Under the pieces are notes generated by a model. That model was not told the origin of the DNA, made no database searches, and saw only the letters and a program-made list of their open reading frames with translations. Positions 25,901 through 39,900 of a stretch of DNA of 64,000 nucleotides are shown piece by piece. Origin of the DNA: Aphis gossypii (lineage: Eukaryota > Arthropoda > Insecta > Hemiptera > Aphididae); NCBI RefSeq assembly GCF_020184175.1, contig NC_065531.1:65240806-65304805 (forward strand), written 5' to 3'. Both the position numbers and the translations under genes were made by a program. Each line of letters begins with the position of its first letter. Position 1 is the stretch's first letter.

Positions 25901-28900
25901 ATAACACGTTTCGACTACTTCAGCATATTTTGATGTTCATTGACAAAATGCTATGATATGATATGATATGATATTACTGTTTTTCTTTATCTGTTCAAGT
26001 TGAGACATACTGCATTGATAAACATACATCTTTTTTTTTTATAACTAACCGAATATTTTTTTTTCGTCTAGTGTCCATTGTTGACTAATACGTTTTATGT
26101 GATAGCTTATTGATTTACTCGTTTTTATATACCGGATACCCAGCGATATGTAATTTCGTTTGAACACTTTACAATATTCCATTAATAAAATATCATTATA
26201 TTAAATATTCTGTGGAATTAACATAATTTACTAAATAATATGTATCTAAAAAAAATATAAAGTCATACATCATAATAAGTAATAACTATTGAAGTTTAGT
26301 GTTACTCATTTTAAAATAGATTAACTTCGATGATATTTTTAAACATTTAAAAATTATAGAAATTATTGTGTTATTTATATTCTGATAATCTATATTTTTA
26401 AAATCATTGCCACGCTGTATACCTATATATTATATACATTGAAATCGTGATTCACTTGTCAATACATTTGTTTAATGATTCATAGAATTTTTAATAAGGT
26501 AAATTAAATAGTGTGTTTGAAATATTTTTATTTTTTACTTACAGTATTTAAAATTATCAAAGTATAATCGTATAATAGTGTTAGTGACTTTTCGTCATTC
26601 ACAAATTTTCAGCTAATTGTTTAACATAATTTATTATATACCTATATGATACTATATTCTAAATATCCCTACATTATACAAGAAGTATTTAATCTACACT
26701 TTTCTAAGTTATGCTTTATTAAGCTAAGCAATATGAACCCAATTTAACAATTTAACCTTATTTTATGTACATACGTTCAGAGACATGTCAATGAATCATA
26801 TAAAACAACTACCGGAAACGTTGTTCCAATCGACGAAAAATTTGGTGCTGTTACATTTATATGGAAACAAAATAGAGGTCTTTCCGAAGTCGATATTCAA
26901 AGATCTCAACAAGTTGGAAGACCTCGATTTGTCGGCTAACTCGTTGTTAGAGATATCGTCTGACATATTTCGAGGAGTGTCGTCGCTCAAAAGGTTGAAA
27001 TTGCAAGAAAATCAATTGCAACAACTACCCTTGGGTAATGATAAATCAATTGTGATAATCGAAACACCATAAGCAGCAATATTTAGAATAATGATAATGT
27101 TGTTACGGTTTTGTAGGAGTATTTGACGACGTCGAGTACTTGGAAGTTTTGTCCTTGAGGAACAATCGCATATCGTTTATTCGTCCTGGGCTGTTCAACA
27201 ATATGCGAAGATTGGTGTATCTAGACCTAACCGAAAACTGGATTAACTTAGTGAGTGATATAAATGATATAATATTATCGTAACTAAAATAACGATAATA
27301 TAACATTTCCATTTATTGCATAATATGTTTTACGTACAACATATAGCTTAACGGCAATGAGTTCACTGACTTGGTAGCCTTGAACGAACTACATCTCGGT
27401 CAAAATTACTTGGAATTCATACCGGAACGGACGTTCAAGAATTTGGCGTCTCTCGAAAAACTTTACCTCTTTTCGAACAACATCCAACAGTTGGACGTCA
27501 ACAGCTTTTACGGTTTGAAAAATCTTTCGTCGCTGTTTCTTAACAACAATGTGCTAAAAATTATCGACGACAGGCTTTTCGAACCGTTGATGAATCTCAG
27601 AAAATTGTAAGTTTTTCGAATTCTTATTAAACAAAAAAAACATACAATTATTATTATGTTTATAATAAAAGTATATTCTTATTCCCATTAATATCAATAC
27701 GGTTTATCCATATATAATTTAAATAATTGCCTTAATTATTACACAATATGTCAATATCTAAACCCGGTTGACTATTGTGAAGTTTCTGAAAATCGGTTAG
27801 TTGCTGAAACATTAAATTCTGTCTATTTATAAATTGTTGTAAAAATAACATTAAATTAAATACACAATTAAATTGAATTGTCCTTAATTTATATTATCAT
27901 ACCTAATAATAAGTATCTATATAATTGAAATTCAAATGAATATTACTACTCGTATTAACGATTTTATTTTTATATTTAATGTTTGTAAACACAAATAAAT
28001 TATAAAGCTGTTAAATATTATTTTAAAAACATAAACATTAGATGCTTGGTTTAAATTTGTATTTAATAATATGTATTACGACACGAATAGATAAAATTTT
28101 ATTCAAATAATAATTTTATAAATATATATTAAATATATTATCATAAGATACTGTTGAAAACATATTATAGTACAAATTATGATTATTGACTCAGCGCTTA
28201 AAAATAATACGTTATTTATTTATTGTTAACGTATATACCTCATAAAATAAACTATATTAAAGTAACCATTTTTACATCAGGTGATTTTAATTATTTTGTG
28301 ATAATTAAAAAATAAATAATAAACAAAAGGACTTAAAACTTATAATTCTTAGAAATCATATTAATTTCTACACATCGTGCAATTTTCAAATAGTTACTCA
28401 TTTTAAACTATTCACACCATCATTGCGTGGAATTTTAATATTTTCTTATAAGTATAAGTTATACCTACATATATCTTATATATGATATGTGTTTTTAGTA
28501 AAAATTGGATCAACTAACCGACTTAAAAAAATATTGAGATATTGAGAATAATACAACTTAATAATATTATAGAACATGGGCTATCCTAGGTAATATAAAC
28601 ATATGCTAATCTACCTGTCTCTTTCGTTCAAAATCGTTTTTCGTATACCTACAGTGATTTATTATCATAAATTTCAAAATATGTAACACATAATCCATTA
28701 CAGTGATTTATTCAATGACAACTCGAATCATCTAAACTACTAAACCGAGTTTCCTTTTTAACATATATACCTAATATACTTATCTTGTTATCATAAACTG
28801 AGTGTTTTAAGTTTTTATAATTCAAATTTTAAAAATAAAGTAAACACGTGTTATTATAATTGACTCATCGTTGGTTATTAGATAAATGAGTTTTTAATAA

Positions 28901-30382
28901 CAATAAAAACTAAAAAGTGATTCCATGGCCTTGGAATGTGATAGTAATTACCGAAAGGCATATCAATAGCTTTTGAGTGGAATTCTAGACATATTTTACG
29001 TTATCTTAAGTCGATAGGCACTGTACTCGACATTGTTCTGGCAAACTATTTATTATTTTAAACACTTTTTATGCATTAAAATATTAATAAATTTATAATA
29101 TGTCTACTGATATTATACTAAACGAATAAATTAATTACGTGAATACGTCTAATACTATAAATCCCTAGGTGTTATTTCTTATAGACCTCATAATATGACG
29201 TAACACATTGAATTAAATAAATAATAACTATATAAGTGTAAAATGACAATGATTTTATTTTCAGACACATTGACAGCAATAAATTCCAATTTCTACCAAA
29301 CGACTGTTTCAATCACCTACCAAAGTTGGAATCATTGAAACTGTCTAAGAACCCGTGGCATTGTGATTGCACAATATTGTACTTGGCTAGGTAATGTTAT
29401 GTCATAATTAATTAAGTTTTATTTAATGTTATTCGATTAGTCGAACAACGTGTAATTACACATAGCATCGAACAAGTTGGACATTAACGATTCTATTAAC
29501 CGTGTAGAATAAATCAAAACTTGTCGCGTTTCAAATATAAAATTAATCCTACGCGGAATCTTTTAAATAATGATATGATTCAATACATTAGTTATTCGAC
29601 GAGACAAGTGACACCACACGGTTTGATTCTAGTGTTCAATAGAAAAAGAAAAAAAAATTGTAATAAGCCACCTTACCGTTGATTGTAAAAAAAAAAAAAA
29701 ATTAAAAATTAAAAATAGAAAATAATAATCTGTGTGTACAATTTTATCGAATTGATAAAATTTTACTGTCAAACGCTGCGAGTATATTATATTTTTAACA
29801 GTATGACAGACCAGCTGTTTGGTGTTCAGTTTTAAGATTACAATGCGTTATATATACACTAATTACCAATATGTGTGATGTGTTCGACACATAGGATATA
29901 ATGCGTTGTTCGTCACCTCAGATAGTTATACAATATAAAACCATAAAACGAAACGGTGACTAGTGTTTTAGTTGTAGCCGCAGCTCGTTATGCTCTTAAA
30001 CGGGTCCGATAAAAAATATCCAATAATTAAAGTCGACGAGTTTCGTGGTACTGATAGATAATTATACGATTATAATAATATTATAATATTATATTATTAT
30101 TATTTTATTACTATTGTTTTATGCGAATCATAGAAATAATATTATAATAATGTGCACGTTGCCGGAACTCAAAATTCAAAACGCTTTTTATTTGTTTGTT
30201 GTTCGGTTTCCGTCTGCAGATGGCTGCGGGCGAACAGGCAAAAAGTGTGGGACTCGAACCCGACTTGCCGAGGGCCCAGGGACCTGGGCGGCAAGCCCGT
30301 CGAAGACATGACCTTTGAAGACTTGTGCGACGGCCAATGGGCGAGCATGGTGAAGCTTACACCTCGCGTACCCATTCGATAA
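19543..30382 (+). CDS. Secreted leucine-rich-repeat protein (10 exons)
   Basis: Joined exons are 19543-19978, 21494-21644, 22811-22882, 23693-23764, 23845-23913, 26781-27034, 27117-27250, 27347-27606, 29265-29390 and 30220-30382. They give an uninterrupted 578-residue frame ending in TAA, with all phases matching. Domains in order: N-terminal hydrophobic segment (about residues 27-46), a pre-LRR region with two close cysteines and a basic/acidic heptad-like stretch ending RSVEQPVW (about 118-147), a cysteine-rich LRRNT cap (from about 159, CxxxxCxC spacing), 13 LRRs of 23-24 residues with pattern LxLxxNxI/L (about 190-510), and an LRRCT cap starting NPWHCDC (512-518) with the four expected cysteines. 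There is no second membrane segment or hydrophobic tail, so I infer a secreted or matrix protein that binds other proteins. Such proteins commonly act in cell adhesion or axon/tissue patterning. The partner is unknown and I cannot name an orthologue. The start could instead be the ATG at 19621, which places the hydrophobic segment at the very N-terminus. Confidence 0.9.
19979..21493 (+). other. LRR gene intron 1 (GC-AG)
   Basis: It begins GCGAGT and ends TTTCAG. It contains a degraded foldback element (20838-21338) and a 62-codon plus frame at 20334-20522 with no identifiable domain. Confidence 0.65.
20838..21338. mobile_element. Degraded foldback element, GGGTGATTC family
   Basis: The left end (GTATCCAGCTGAATCACACG) and the following AATAATGTGATAATTTAAAA match the left end of the 60026-60794 copy. 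The right end read in reverse gives a similar long inverted repeat with TTAATAATGCATTTGTTAAT. An internal AATGAAAACC-CTCCTC word is shared with 49963-50429. Confidence 0.5.
21494..21644 (+). CDS. LRR gene exon 2 (LRRNT cap, start of first LRR)
   Basis: The acceptor TCGTTTCAG precedes 21494 and the donor GTAAAT follows 21644. The exon encodes the Cys-rich N-terminal cap (RCNYGPCKCR, then SCWRKDFEEIPPG) typical of LRRNT, and the lead-in LPYDVSAI of the first repeat. It leaves in phase 2. Confidence 0.92.
22811..22882 (+). CDS. LRR gene exon 3 (one LRR)
   Basis: 72 bp between TTTTTCAG and GTAAGT, encoding exactly one 24-residue repeat (DLSTNSIVSLHKDTFKGL and on). Entry and exit are both in phase 2. 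Confidence 0.93.
23693..23764 (+). CDS. LRR gene exon 4 (one LRR)
   Basis: 72 bp between CTTTCTAG and GTAACA, encoding one 24-residue repeat (DLTDNDIDYVPTAIFNTL and on). Phase 2 at both ends. Confidence 0.93.
23845..23913 (+). CDS. LRR gene exon 5 (one LRR)
   Basis: 69 bp between AATTTTAG and GTGAGT, encoding one 23-residue repeat (RFHRNHLIEVPLLFKRN and on). Phase 2 at both ends. It is separated from exon 4 by an 80-bp intron. Confidence 0.92.
23914..26780 (+). other. LRR gene intron 5
   Basis: A 2.87-kb AT-rich intron. I see only a short ATGAT tandem at about 25953-25973 and no missing LRR-coding exon; exons 5 and 6 join in register. Confidence 0.7.
26781..27034 (+). CDS. LRR gene exon 6 (LRRs 4-7)
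   Basis: Follows a 2.9-kb intron (acceptor ACGTTCAG) and joins exon 5 in phase to give LDMSMNHIKQLP. It carries three full repeats and most of a fourth, and ends with donor GTAATG in phase 1 within LPLG. Confidence 0.95.
27117..27250 (+). CDS. LRR gene exon 7 (LRRs 7-9)
   Basis: Acceptor TTTTGTAG and donor GTGAGT. Encodes GVFDDVEYLEVLSLRNNRI and on to DLTENWINL, continuing the repeat register. Ends in phase 0. Confidence 0.95.
27347..27606 (+). CDS. LRR gene exon 8 (LRRs 9-12)
   Basis: Acceptor ACATATAG and donor GTAAGT. Encodes repeats beginning LHLGQNYLEFIP, LYLFSNNIQQLD and LFLNNNVLKIID. Ends in phase 2 inside a Leu codon. Confidence 0.95.
27607..29264 (+). other. LRR gene intron 8
   Basis: A 1.66-kb AT-rich intron with no element that I can support. 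Confidence 0.7.
29265..29390 (+). CDS. LRR gene exon 9 (LRR 13 and start of LRRCT)
   Basis: Acceptor TTTTCAG and donor GTAATG. Encodes the last repeat (HIDSNKFQFLPNDCF) and the LRRCT signature NPWHCDCTILYLA. Phase 2 joins to exon 10 to restore Arg-Trp-Leu. Confidence 0.95.
30220..30382 (+). CDS. LRR gene exon 10 (end of LRRCT, stop)
   Basis: Acceptor CGTCTGCAG. Encodes RWLRANRQKVW, then the third and fourth LRRCT cysteines (PTCRGP and EDLCDG), and ends TAA after PRVPIR. No canonical AATAAA lies between this stop and the next gene's start at 30897. Confidence 0.95.
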
Positions 30383-30896
30383 ACGGCGGCGGAGAAGGAG
30401 GCATATAATATTATATCGTTATCATTATAATATATACATATATATTTATATATAGTATTATAATGTACTGCGCGTAAGAAATCGCGATTGATTTAATGGC
30501 TTTTCTTGACAATTCACGTTCGAGTATATTATATGTATATTATTATATTATATTGTGTGCGTGTGCGGACGCGTATTATTGTTTCTTTTGTTTTTAATTG
30601 ATCGTACGGTTTAATTGCGAGCAGATAAGAAGGCGACTGTTATCTGGGACAGGCACTGTGTAATTTTAACGTTTATTATTATTATTATTATTATTATTTT
30701 CCTTAATGTGGCACTCGACACTAATAAGTAATAATACTGTGTACAAGTGTACAAGTGCGTGTGTGGTGTGCAGTCATTTATAGATAAGAACAGTAAACAA
30801 TTTTTGATCTTCGTCAAACATTTTTTTATTTTTCGTACTGCAGTCAGCAATAAGCGTTCTTTACGATCAGTTCGAATCACAATAAAAGTAATAATT
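30383..30896 (+). promoter_or_regulatory. Spacer between LRR and cadherin genes
   Basis: These 514 bp must hold the 3' UTR of the LRR gene and the 5' UTR (and perhaps promoter) of the cadherin gene. They include an (ATT)n tract at about 30674-30699 and CpG-bearing patches, but no AATAAA. Confidence 0.45.
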
Positions 30897-30960
30897 ATGG
30901 TCGGTACTCGTTCATCGTTATTTTATCTGCTCTGTGCGATCCTGATTTTTTCAATCAGCG
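30897..30960 (+). CDS. Cadherin gene exon 1 (start, signal peptide)
   Basis: The ATG has A at -3 and G at +4. It encodes MVGTRSSLFYLLCAILIFSI, a clear signal peptide, and exits in phase 1 at donor GTAAAT. The frame is open further upstream to an earlier ATG at 30747, but only the 30897 start places the hydrophobic core at the N-terminus. Confidence 0.8.
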
Positions 30961-33900
30961 GTAAATACGATATTATTAATTATTTTAGCATTTCAGTATA
31001 GAAGTTCTATATAGTAATATATATTTTTTTTTTAATACGTGTGTATAATATTATAAGTGTACATTTAAACTTTGTAACGTTCACTTCTAATTAATATGTT
31101 AATTCAAATATAAAATATAAGTGTATAGCTATCATCACATAATTTGTTTTTCATTTTTTCCCACTTAATTTTGGTTTTAGGTTCAAAAGTGTTAAGCAAC
31201 GTTGAAAATCAACTACGAAAAAATGCCGTAAGTAATTCAAATAATCCAACGCGTGTTATACATTAACTATTATTTAACCTGTATGGGTAGGTAGGTATTA
31301 GGTAGATATCTAAACCTACATATTTGTATATCGCCTAAACATAATACTATCTAGATGCTGATGTATAAATTTGTGTTGTTCTGCTTTTGGAGAGTCGTCA
31401 TATAATCACATACACGCGATTGCATTTTAATTGATACCTACTTTTATTCACTCTACATGTATTGCAACGTGCAGCGTTCTGCCGTCTAATATTCTCAAAG
31501 AATGTAAAATATGCATAACGCATATTATTCGAACTCGTTTTGATGAACCCAACACATTATCTGTAAATAAGGATGAACGACACTCGTTGAACTTACGAGT
31601 ATTTGGACATATCAAGAAACGAACGTAGAAATATTATCTAATATTTTCTTTAATTACAAATTGCGGAAAAAAAATTCCCGTAGATAATACAAAAACAATA
31701 TTACATATTATAAAATAAATAATCAATTATATAAGACGCTCGTTTTATAATATATTAGACATAAAAACTATATTTAATATTTATATAGTAAACGGTACTC
31801 GGGTGTAAAACACAATAATTCCTGTACTTCATTTCAATATTATAGTACAAGTGAGGAATTGTTATTTATACATATAATGTATGTAACTACTATGACTAAG
31901 TGTGAAAAGGTACCTACGCCTGAAATAACCGAGATTGTCAAAACTGAAAATTTTAATAATTAATTAAACTCACAGGTAGAGAATAAAAAGTTAAATTAAC
32001 TTAATAACATTTCTCTTTGCAGTGGCTTATAAATCAAACTGCAACACCACAATACCTATAATTAATTTATCATATTATTATATTATTATCGTGTAGACAG
32101 TAAGTCTGTGGGTACTGTATTATTATAATAAATTCACAGGTTCTATCCGTGAACACAATACATTGCATTGGTGAATTACCGCATATTTCTGTAATAAACT
32201 ATTAATGATTAATACTCGTTTATACGAAAATACCAAAATATTCACATTGGTACTATTATATTGACAAACAATACGGTGTGACGATGTTATATTAAACAAT
32301 ATACATATTATTATAATATGACTGAAACACCTATGCTATATAATAACTTACAGTACATAATATGTGCATTCAATTGTAAGATAACCTCGTAACGTCAACG
32401 TGTTTGAAATGAAGCTCATTATATATATTATATATATATTGTATTTATACTGTATAGTTATATTATTTTAATACTCAACTACCAAAAAAAAAAAATTTGA
32501 AGATTTGGAAACATCGTAAAATAGAATAATATTTATCTTATAGGAGGTACCTACATATTTATACCCAATAAAATAGCTGAAAATGTTTTATTTTTTTACT
32601 TTTCATAAATTATACCTATTATAAAAGTGATAATAAAATTTATATTTTTCTTGCGTCAAAAATATTGTTACTTTTGCATGTGTTTATACCTATGAATCCA
32701 CTGTTGTGTTGTCTTTGTAGCACGTAATATGGTACTACTGCACAGTTGACCGTTTGATCCATAGGAATACTGATTGAATTAAAATTCAATTTTGACTTAA
32801 TTACCAAGTTCAATTAAGCGCAAGACATATAATTTTCATCAAACCAATTAAATAGGATAATTTTACTTCATTGAATAATTAAATATCATTTAACCGTAGT
32901 ACGGCTTATCTCCTACATTCATCCGAATAAAAATATATAGATATTTAATCTGTTTTTTCCGATGTCGATCCAATTACCTGGATATAAAAAATTACGTTTT
33001 AATTATAACTTTTTATTTTGTAAGAAGGTGCACATAGTACGATCAACAATAAAAATAATGTATTCATAATAAATTATCGAATCTTCACTACAAAGTATAC
33101 TTATATCTATTAGCTGATTATTATCATTAATTGTTGTTGTAATTTTTATACGCTTAAAAATGTATGTATTATTTTTATCATTTATCGCATATATGTATTA
33201 TGTATTTTATTCTGTTGAATAATCAAAAAAAAGTATTGCATTATTATATCATAATAGTAATCATAATAATAAACATTTGTATGTTATGTAAAAATATAAA
33301 ATGTATAATTATACAATAATGTACGTATTTCACCAAAAGTTATAACATCATTAATTATTTTTTGTTTAATTGTTAAAAATTAACTGTAATTTTTATATTA
33401 ATAATATTTTGTCGCTCTGTTTGGAAAAATAAATAAATTTCAATTTTATAATTAATATAAAATACAGTATAGACAACAAACGACCTTGCCGATTGTATGT
33501 TTTAGAGTCATATCAGATTAAATTTTATTTAATAACGGAATCAATAGTTAAGACTTACTAAAGTTTCATATAATATGTTACCTACCGTTGTAATCACAAT
33601 AAATATAAATTATGATGATTAACACTTGACATAATATTGATGGAACCAATTGATATAATATATAACAAAATCTATTTGTTATATTCGAATCAGATGATGT
33701 CATGAAAACTAACTAATGTATAAGTTAATATTATAAATATATAATACATGTATCAACCACCTTGGACTCAGGAATTGTGATATTTTAAATTTTTAACTTT
33801 ATTTACTAAACAATAGTTTTTATTAATTTACTAAATATAGAAAACTAAATTAACTAATTTATACTAAATAAAAAACTTGTAAAAATAACTTTATGGTTTA

Positions 33901-36900
33901 AAAGTTTAAAGTTATAAGTTATTTAGGATAGGTTTTTCTAAATAAAATATTAAAGTTTATAATTTTATTATTATATTTAAAAACTAAGAAAATACCTACA
34001 TTAATCGGTTTTATATTATATTTTCAAAAATTGTATACGAAATAAGAATTTAATTCTTATTAAAATAATACACCCAACTTTTTTATGGATAATATTTTCA
34101 TTAGATTGATCACGTTTTAAATAACACTAACAATTAAAACTATATAAACGATAGGTATATTCTAATATATTTTATATAAACAATTTATAATATAATATAT
34201 ACTATAAATTCAATTTATTATTATCTTAGGTAAACTAGTATATAAACTTAGTAGCATTTACATAATATACTACTATATTTATACTTACCGTTTTATTTGA
34301 AAAAAAAAATAATAGGTAAAATATTATTTAAGCAAATATTTTGAATTAAACACAATATATACCAAAAATAGCATCCTATCATATCACTTATTTTAAAAAA
34401 CATAACTAGTTTAAATACAAAATTGTTCTGAAAAATGAAAATTACTAATTGCGTTATAGTATATATTTTAGGTAACAGATGAAAGTTAAGTTTTAATCGT
34501 ATCTCATAGATTAAGTCACTATAAATACGTACATGTGTGTGTATATAAATAAAAGAAAGTTCTCTACATCCGAAACCGCTAAATCGATTTATATGTGCTA
34601 TATTTGTAATTTGTATATTCCAAATAGTTTTGAATGAAAAACATACTAAACTATGTTATAATTCAGTTCTAAATCTTACCACCGAAAAAAATAAAGTAAT
34701 GAAATAGAAATAGGCTCGTGGTTATATGATTTAATTTCATGTACATTTGAATACTGGCGACAATATTGAGAAGGCTCGTGTTAAGCTATTTGTTCGGTTT
34801 TAACTGAGACATTTGAAAAATGTATTTTAACCAATTCGCTATCCGGGCATAGTCAGGTAATACATATATATATATATATATATAATGTGTGTGTTACATA
34901 TTCTTTCGAACTTTGAATAGACAACATCATAATATATTATGATACTACGGAATTTTATTAAATTAAATACAATTGCGTTATAACAATCATAACTTGCAAA
35001 ACACTCTTCCACAAAGATTTAATTACAATTCTATCAGATTAAAATAAAATTGTACCTATATAGCATAATTATCATAACATTAAAATATACTATACAGTAA
35101 TAATATCGATATTAGTGATTTATAAGACTTTTGTTTACTTTGATGATATTACGTTTTATACATTTATAAATTACCTACTTACAATTATCATTATACGTCA
35201 TTATCATACATATTATAGAAACGTTAAGCCGTTTGTATGCACATTGCACATAGAGTTATAATGCATATAATAAAATATAATTTTTATTATAGAATCGAAC
35301 TTCTAAATAACTGATATTTGTCAGATTTTTTTCTTCATAGTGACATTAGCTGATTTATTATTTCTCAAAAATCACCTATGTTTAAAATAGCAGTTTCATA
35401 CATTTAATAAGTATTCAAACAAGATTGAAAATATTTTACTGTCTTTGCGATAAGAAACTGATGAGATTAATTAAAATCATCTATAATCTGTTCATATTGT
35501 AAACATTTTTGATAAAAAATTGAAGCAATTAATAAAGAGAGAAATATTCGAATATCATGGATGAATGTCATGCGTAAAAAAATCACCCGGTATCATTTTA
35601 AGTTTTTAATTAGTCTATGTTTAGAAATTAGTAATTGGTAATTACAAGTAACAAATTATCTCAGTAAGACTAAAACGTATATTATTAAGATGATAAACTT
35701 TATTTTTAAATGGCATTTTTATTTGTCAGTTAAAGATAAAATATCACCAAGTATGAAAATAATAATGTACTTGTTAATGTTTATTTAAAATTATAAAAAA
35801 TCAGTAATCACTTAAGAAAAATATCTTATCAAAAATGTAATAACCAATAATCAATTTTAAATAAATCACGAAGACTAAAAAATATAAATGTAATTACACT
35901 CTATTAAAATAACTACTTTACTAATATGTTTTTACTAAATTTAAATAAAATGAAACCATCTAATTTTATTATATTCGATTTCCATCACATATTTATGATA
36001 ACCTGAATTATATATTTTTTTTTATATAATAAGCATAAATAAATCTATTTAAAATCTATAGGATTCTTAAAAAAAATAGTATCTTATAGTACGAATAATA
36101 ACCACGTTAACATTATTAGAATACCTAAATTTCTAGTTTAAAACGACTACCTACGTGTTTAAGTTTGTAAAATTCATCATATTCTAAGATAATTAGAAAA
36201 TCATAAGCATCTAAATAAATTAGAAAAAGGCGGCACATTATTACCAAATTTGTTGTTTATTCGTAATGAATGGAATTTATAAACATTGAGTACCTATCTA
36301 TAAATATTTTTGTTTAGCACGAATTCGGACTTGCAGCGAATGTTGTGGGTCACGCAGTTAACGACGAAGAAACAGAAGAGTATCCATTTGAAAAAGCATA
36401 CTATTCGTATAAAATACAATCTAATGAGGTAAATAATAAAAATATACGAACTTCTAAAATAGTATCTAAGTGAAGTACAAAGTGTGGTCAATGATGATTT
36501 CCCATTTTTTCGTGTCGCGAGAATACGGGAAAACATGGCGGTGTGCCACCCAGTCTGTATCTGTAAGACTAAAACAATTAACTAACTTTACTTTTTATAG
36601 TTGTCTAAAGATATGCGATTAGAACCGCCAATTGATTATGTAACACCCGAAAACTACAGTTTGGTGTTGGAACCAATCGTTCATTTTTGTCATCATGTAG
36701 ATAAGAGTATTATTAAAAAATTTTCTGCATTCGGATCGAAAAACAAGGTGTACATCAGCATCGACGACGATTTGAGAGATATATCAACCAATGACTCGAC
36801 CATTGTATATAAACTTAAGGTAGGTGATTAATGAAAATAAATTACTATAAAAAAAATTCATGTACACGAACTGCACTAAATTAATATTTAAATAAAAACT

Positions 36901-39900
36901 GTGAATATATAAAATATATTGTATGTGTAAGTGTGTATACAAAAGTAATTCAAAAAAACGTCGTTAATAATATTCCGTTATAATACATTAATAATTTGAC
37001 TCGTATACAATGTTATATTATCTTAAACAAAATCATATAATGTTGAAACATTGTCGTGTTATAAGTACATAACGAATTAACAGATTATCGATGTTTAAAA
37101 AATCAGAGTAGGTACATAATATAAAGTTTTAATATTATTTGAATTATTAGTATTTCATTGCCAAATGAAAAATTATGAAAAATTGATATTGATTTTTAAG
37201 TTTGACATTTTACTTTATTATATTTATATCTAATAATAATTGTGGTTCAAATAAAACGATTTTTTTAGTCAAAACGAATCACTGATTTAGCAATTAAGAA
37301 ATATTTTGATTCTCCGTTGTTACCTATATAATTTGATAAAAATTCTTATTTTTTAGAACACTCTAAATTGGAAAATTAAAGGGTTGTGAAAATATACACA
37401 AAATATAATATTTATTTTAAATATATTATTTTTATTCAAAACTAAATGGTTATTTAATTTTATAATAAAAACAAAAATAAATTTACTCTTTAGGCAATAA
37501 AAAATGTTGATTTAACTACGGTTGGTGGTTCTACGACTGTACTCATCAGAATTGTTGAATTTCTACCCATGCCTGGTATATATTATCATATTTACATACA
37601 TTTTTAAAAATATATTTTCATACAATTTAAAACCTGTTATTATAGACACTGTACTAGCGTTTGAAGAACCTAGTTATTCTTTAAAGTTGGCTTATGGTCA
37701 CAAAGGGAAAGTTTACAAATTTAAGACCATCAAAACCACACACAAAGCAAAAGAAAAAAACACGGATTTGGAATTTGAAAAACAACCAGTAAATGATAAA
37801 TATTTTTCGAAAAATGAATACTCCTTCAAGGGCAATTACAGTTTAGAATACGTACCTGGTATTATAATATATTATTAAATTAAATAACATTACATAAGTT
37901 ACGCTTTATACATTTTTCCTGTATATCAGAGAAAATTAAGAATTTAATATTATAATATATTATGATCAATTTAGAACAACTTTTAACAAAACTGAGGGTT
38001 AGTGATGACGGTGAATTGGAGGTTTTAGGAAATATCGATGAAGGACACTACAATTTTGACATCGTAGCAGTGGATTTTGGTCCTAATTCTACTACCGTTT
38101 TAAAAGCTACATCCAAAGTAATATACATATATACATAAATCATTTTTAAATCAAAAACTTTACCAAAAATAAAATATTTTAATTTCTTTACTATTTTTTT
38201 TTCTTCCACAGGTTAATATGTTTATTGATAATATAGCGGTATGTAGTTCAGACACATTTAAATTTATCAGAGCTTTCAGTAAACACTATATAACCGAAGA
38301 GACTACATTAATAACAGCTGTTCCGGGTATTGAGTCGAGCGGTCAATGTAGATTTGCAATAACACATCAATATCCATTTGGAAGTAAGTACAAATAACAA
38401 TATTACATTAAGTTACTTTTTAATTCAGCATTTAACTATCTGAACTATCATGATAAGATAAAATAATATACATTTAGTATATCTAATAATAAGTTTAACG
38501 TAAAATACTAATTATTTAAATAATTATGAACTTTTTTGAGAAAAATTCTGATTTGAAATAATTTTTTTTTTTTACTGTTTTCTTTTTTCTTTAATAAAAA
38601 ATTATTTTATAGCAGAATATTTTTTGGGGTTTTACAATAATAAATAAGAATCAAACTTAAAACGAGTAGTTTAGTAAAGTCGAATAATATAAGAGTGGTC
38701 GCAAAATATTAATCCACTATCTGCTCATTTTTTGCTTCAATTGTAAATACTTATAACTAGGGCTAGGATATTAAAACATAATAAGCAACTAAAAGATCAC
38801 ATGATTATTTTAAAAAATCAAAAAACAATTTTTTTAAAAAAGCATAACCAAAAATTAACATGAACTAGCAATACAAATGAATAAAAACATTAAAAAAAAG
38901 AATTAATATCATGTATTCCCCTAGATTTTTAGTAGTGAAACTGACTTTATTGACCAACAGAGTATTCTTATACGTAGGAAAAAAAACTCTCCAGATTCAC
39001 TTACGTGGTCGGTGCGTACTGCATATGAGAGGTTTTAAATTACAATATTAAATCTTAAATTTTGAAATGGTCAATATTGATGCATACTTATTGTATAGAT
39101 ACTGCAAGCTATACCTATGTAGATCGATAATTTATACATTTAATACGTTTAATAAACAAGCCGATAACGAAAACAATAATTTTTCAACATCTGCATTCTG
39201 GGTTTTTACATTTCTTATAAATTATTTTTTTTTATTACAATAGCATAATTAATATATAAAAATATGCAACTGGGGGAAAAAAAAAAGCATTAACATAAAA
39301 AACGCAAGAATAAATTAGTTTATTTGGAATCAGAATGACATGAAACGGATTTATGGATAGAAATTAGATTTCTACCTCGTATATATATAAAAAAAAGAAT
39401 TATAATATATGCTTTAAAATCTGAGCCCTACTTATAACTAACAAGTGACTTGTCCGAAATTTGATTTTTATTAATCAAAATACTGATTCAGATTATAAAA
39501 TTAAATATATATATATATATTATTATTAAGAGTAAAAATCTTAAAAAAAATTAAAAACGTACCAATTCAAAATTATGCCAAAGAAATATTTTCAAAATAG
39601 TTTCGTGGTTTTAATTGATGATAGTTTTAGACAATTTAAGCACTGTAACACCTATTGAACTTTTATCAAACCATTTAATAAATGCATGGCTAAATCATAA
39701 TTTCACAAACTACAATATTAATATTATGCAATGCAGCTTAAGTTATAATTGTAATCCCTTTAGTTTTAGACTATGATAATAAACCACAACCTGGCCTAAA
39801 CTAAATCCGTATAAAAACAGGGTAGAAAATCTAGATTTATGTTAGATAACGAATTACCTACTCAGTACCCACCCAATGTTTTAAGTACACGGTCACATTC

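Noticed and set aside
30240..30270. tRNA B-box-like sequence on the minus strand (GGTTCGAGTCC)
   Set aside because: It lies inside LRRCT coding exon 10, lacks a matching acceptor stem and A box, and the plus-strand codons fully explain it.
37522..37878. 118-codon ORF
   Set aside because: It reads through the 70-bp intron between cadherin exons 5 and 6. Only its parts downstream of 37646 are coding.
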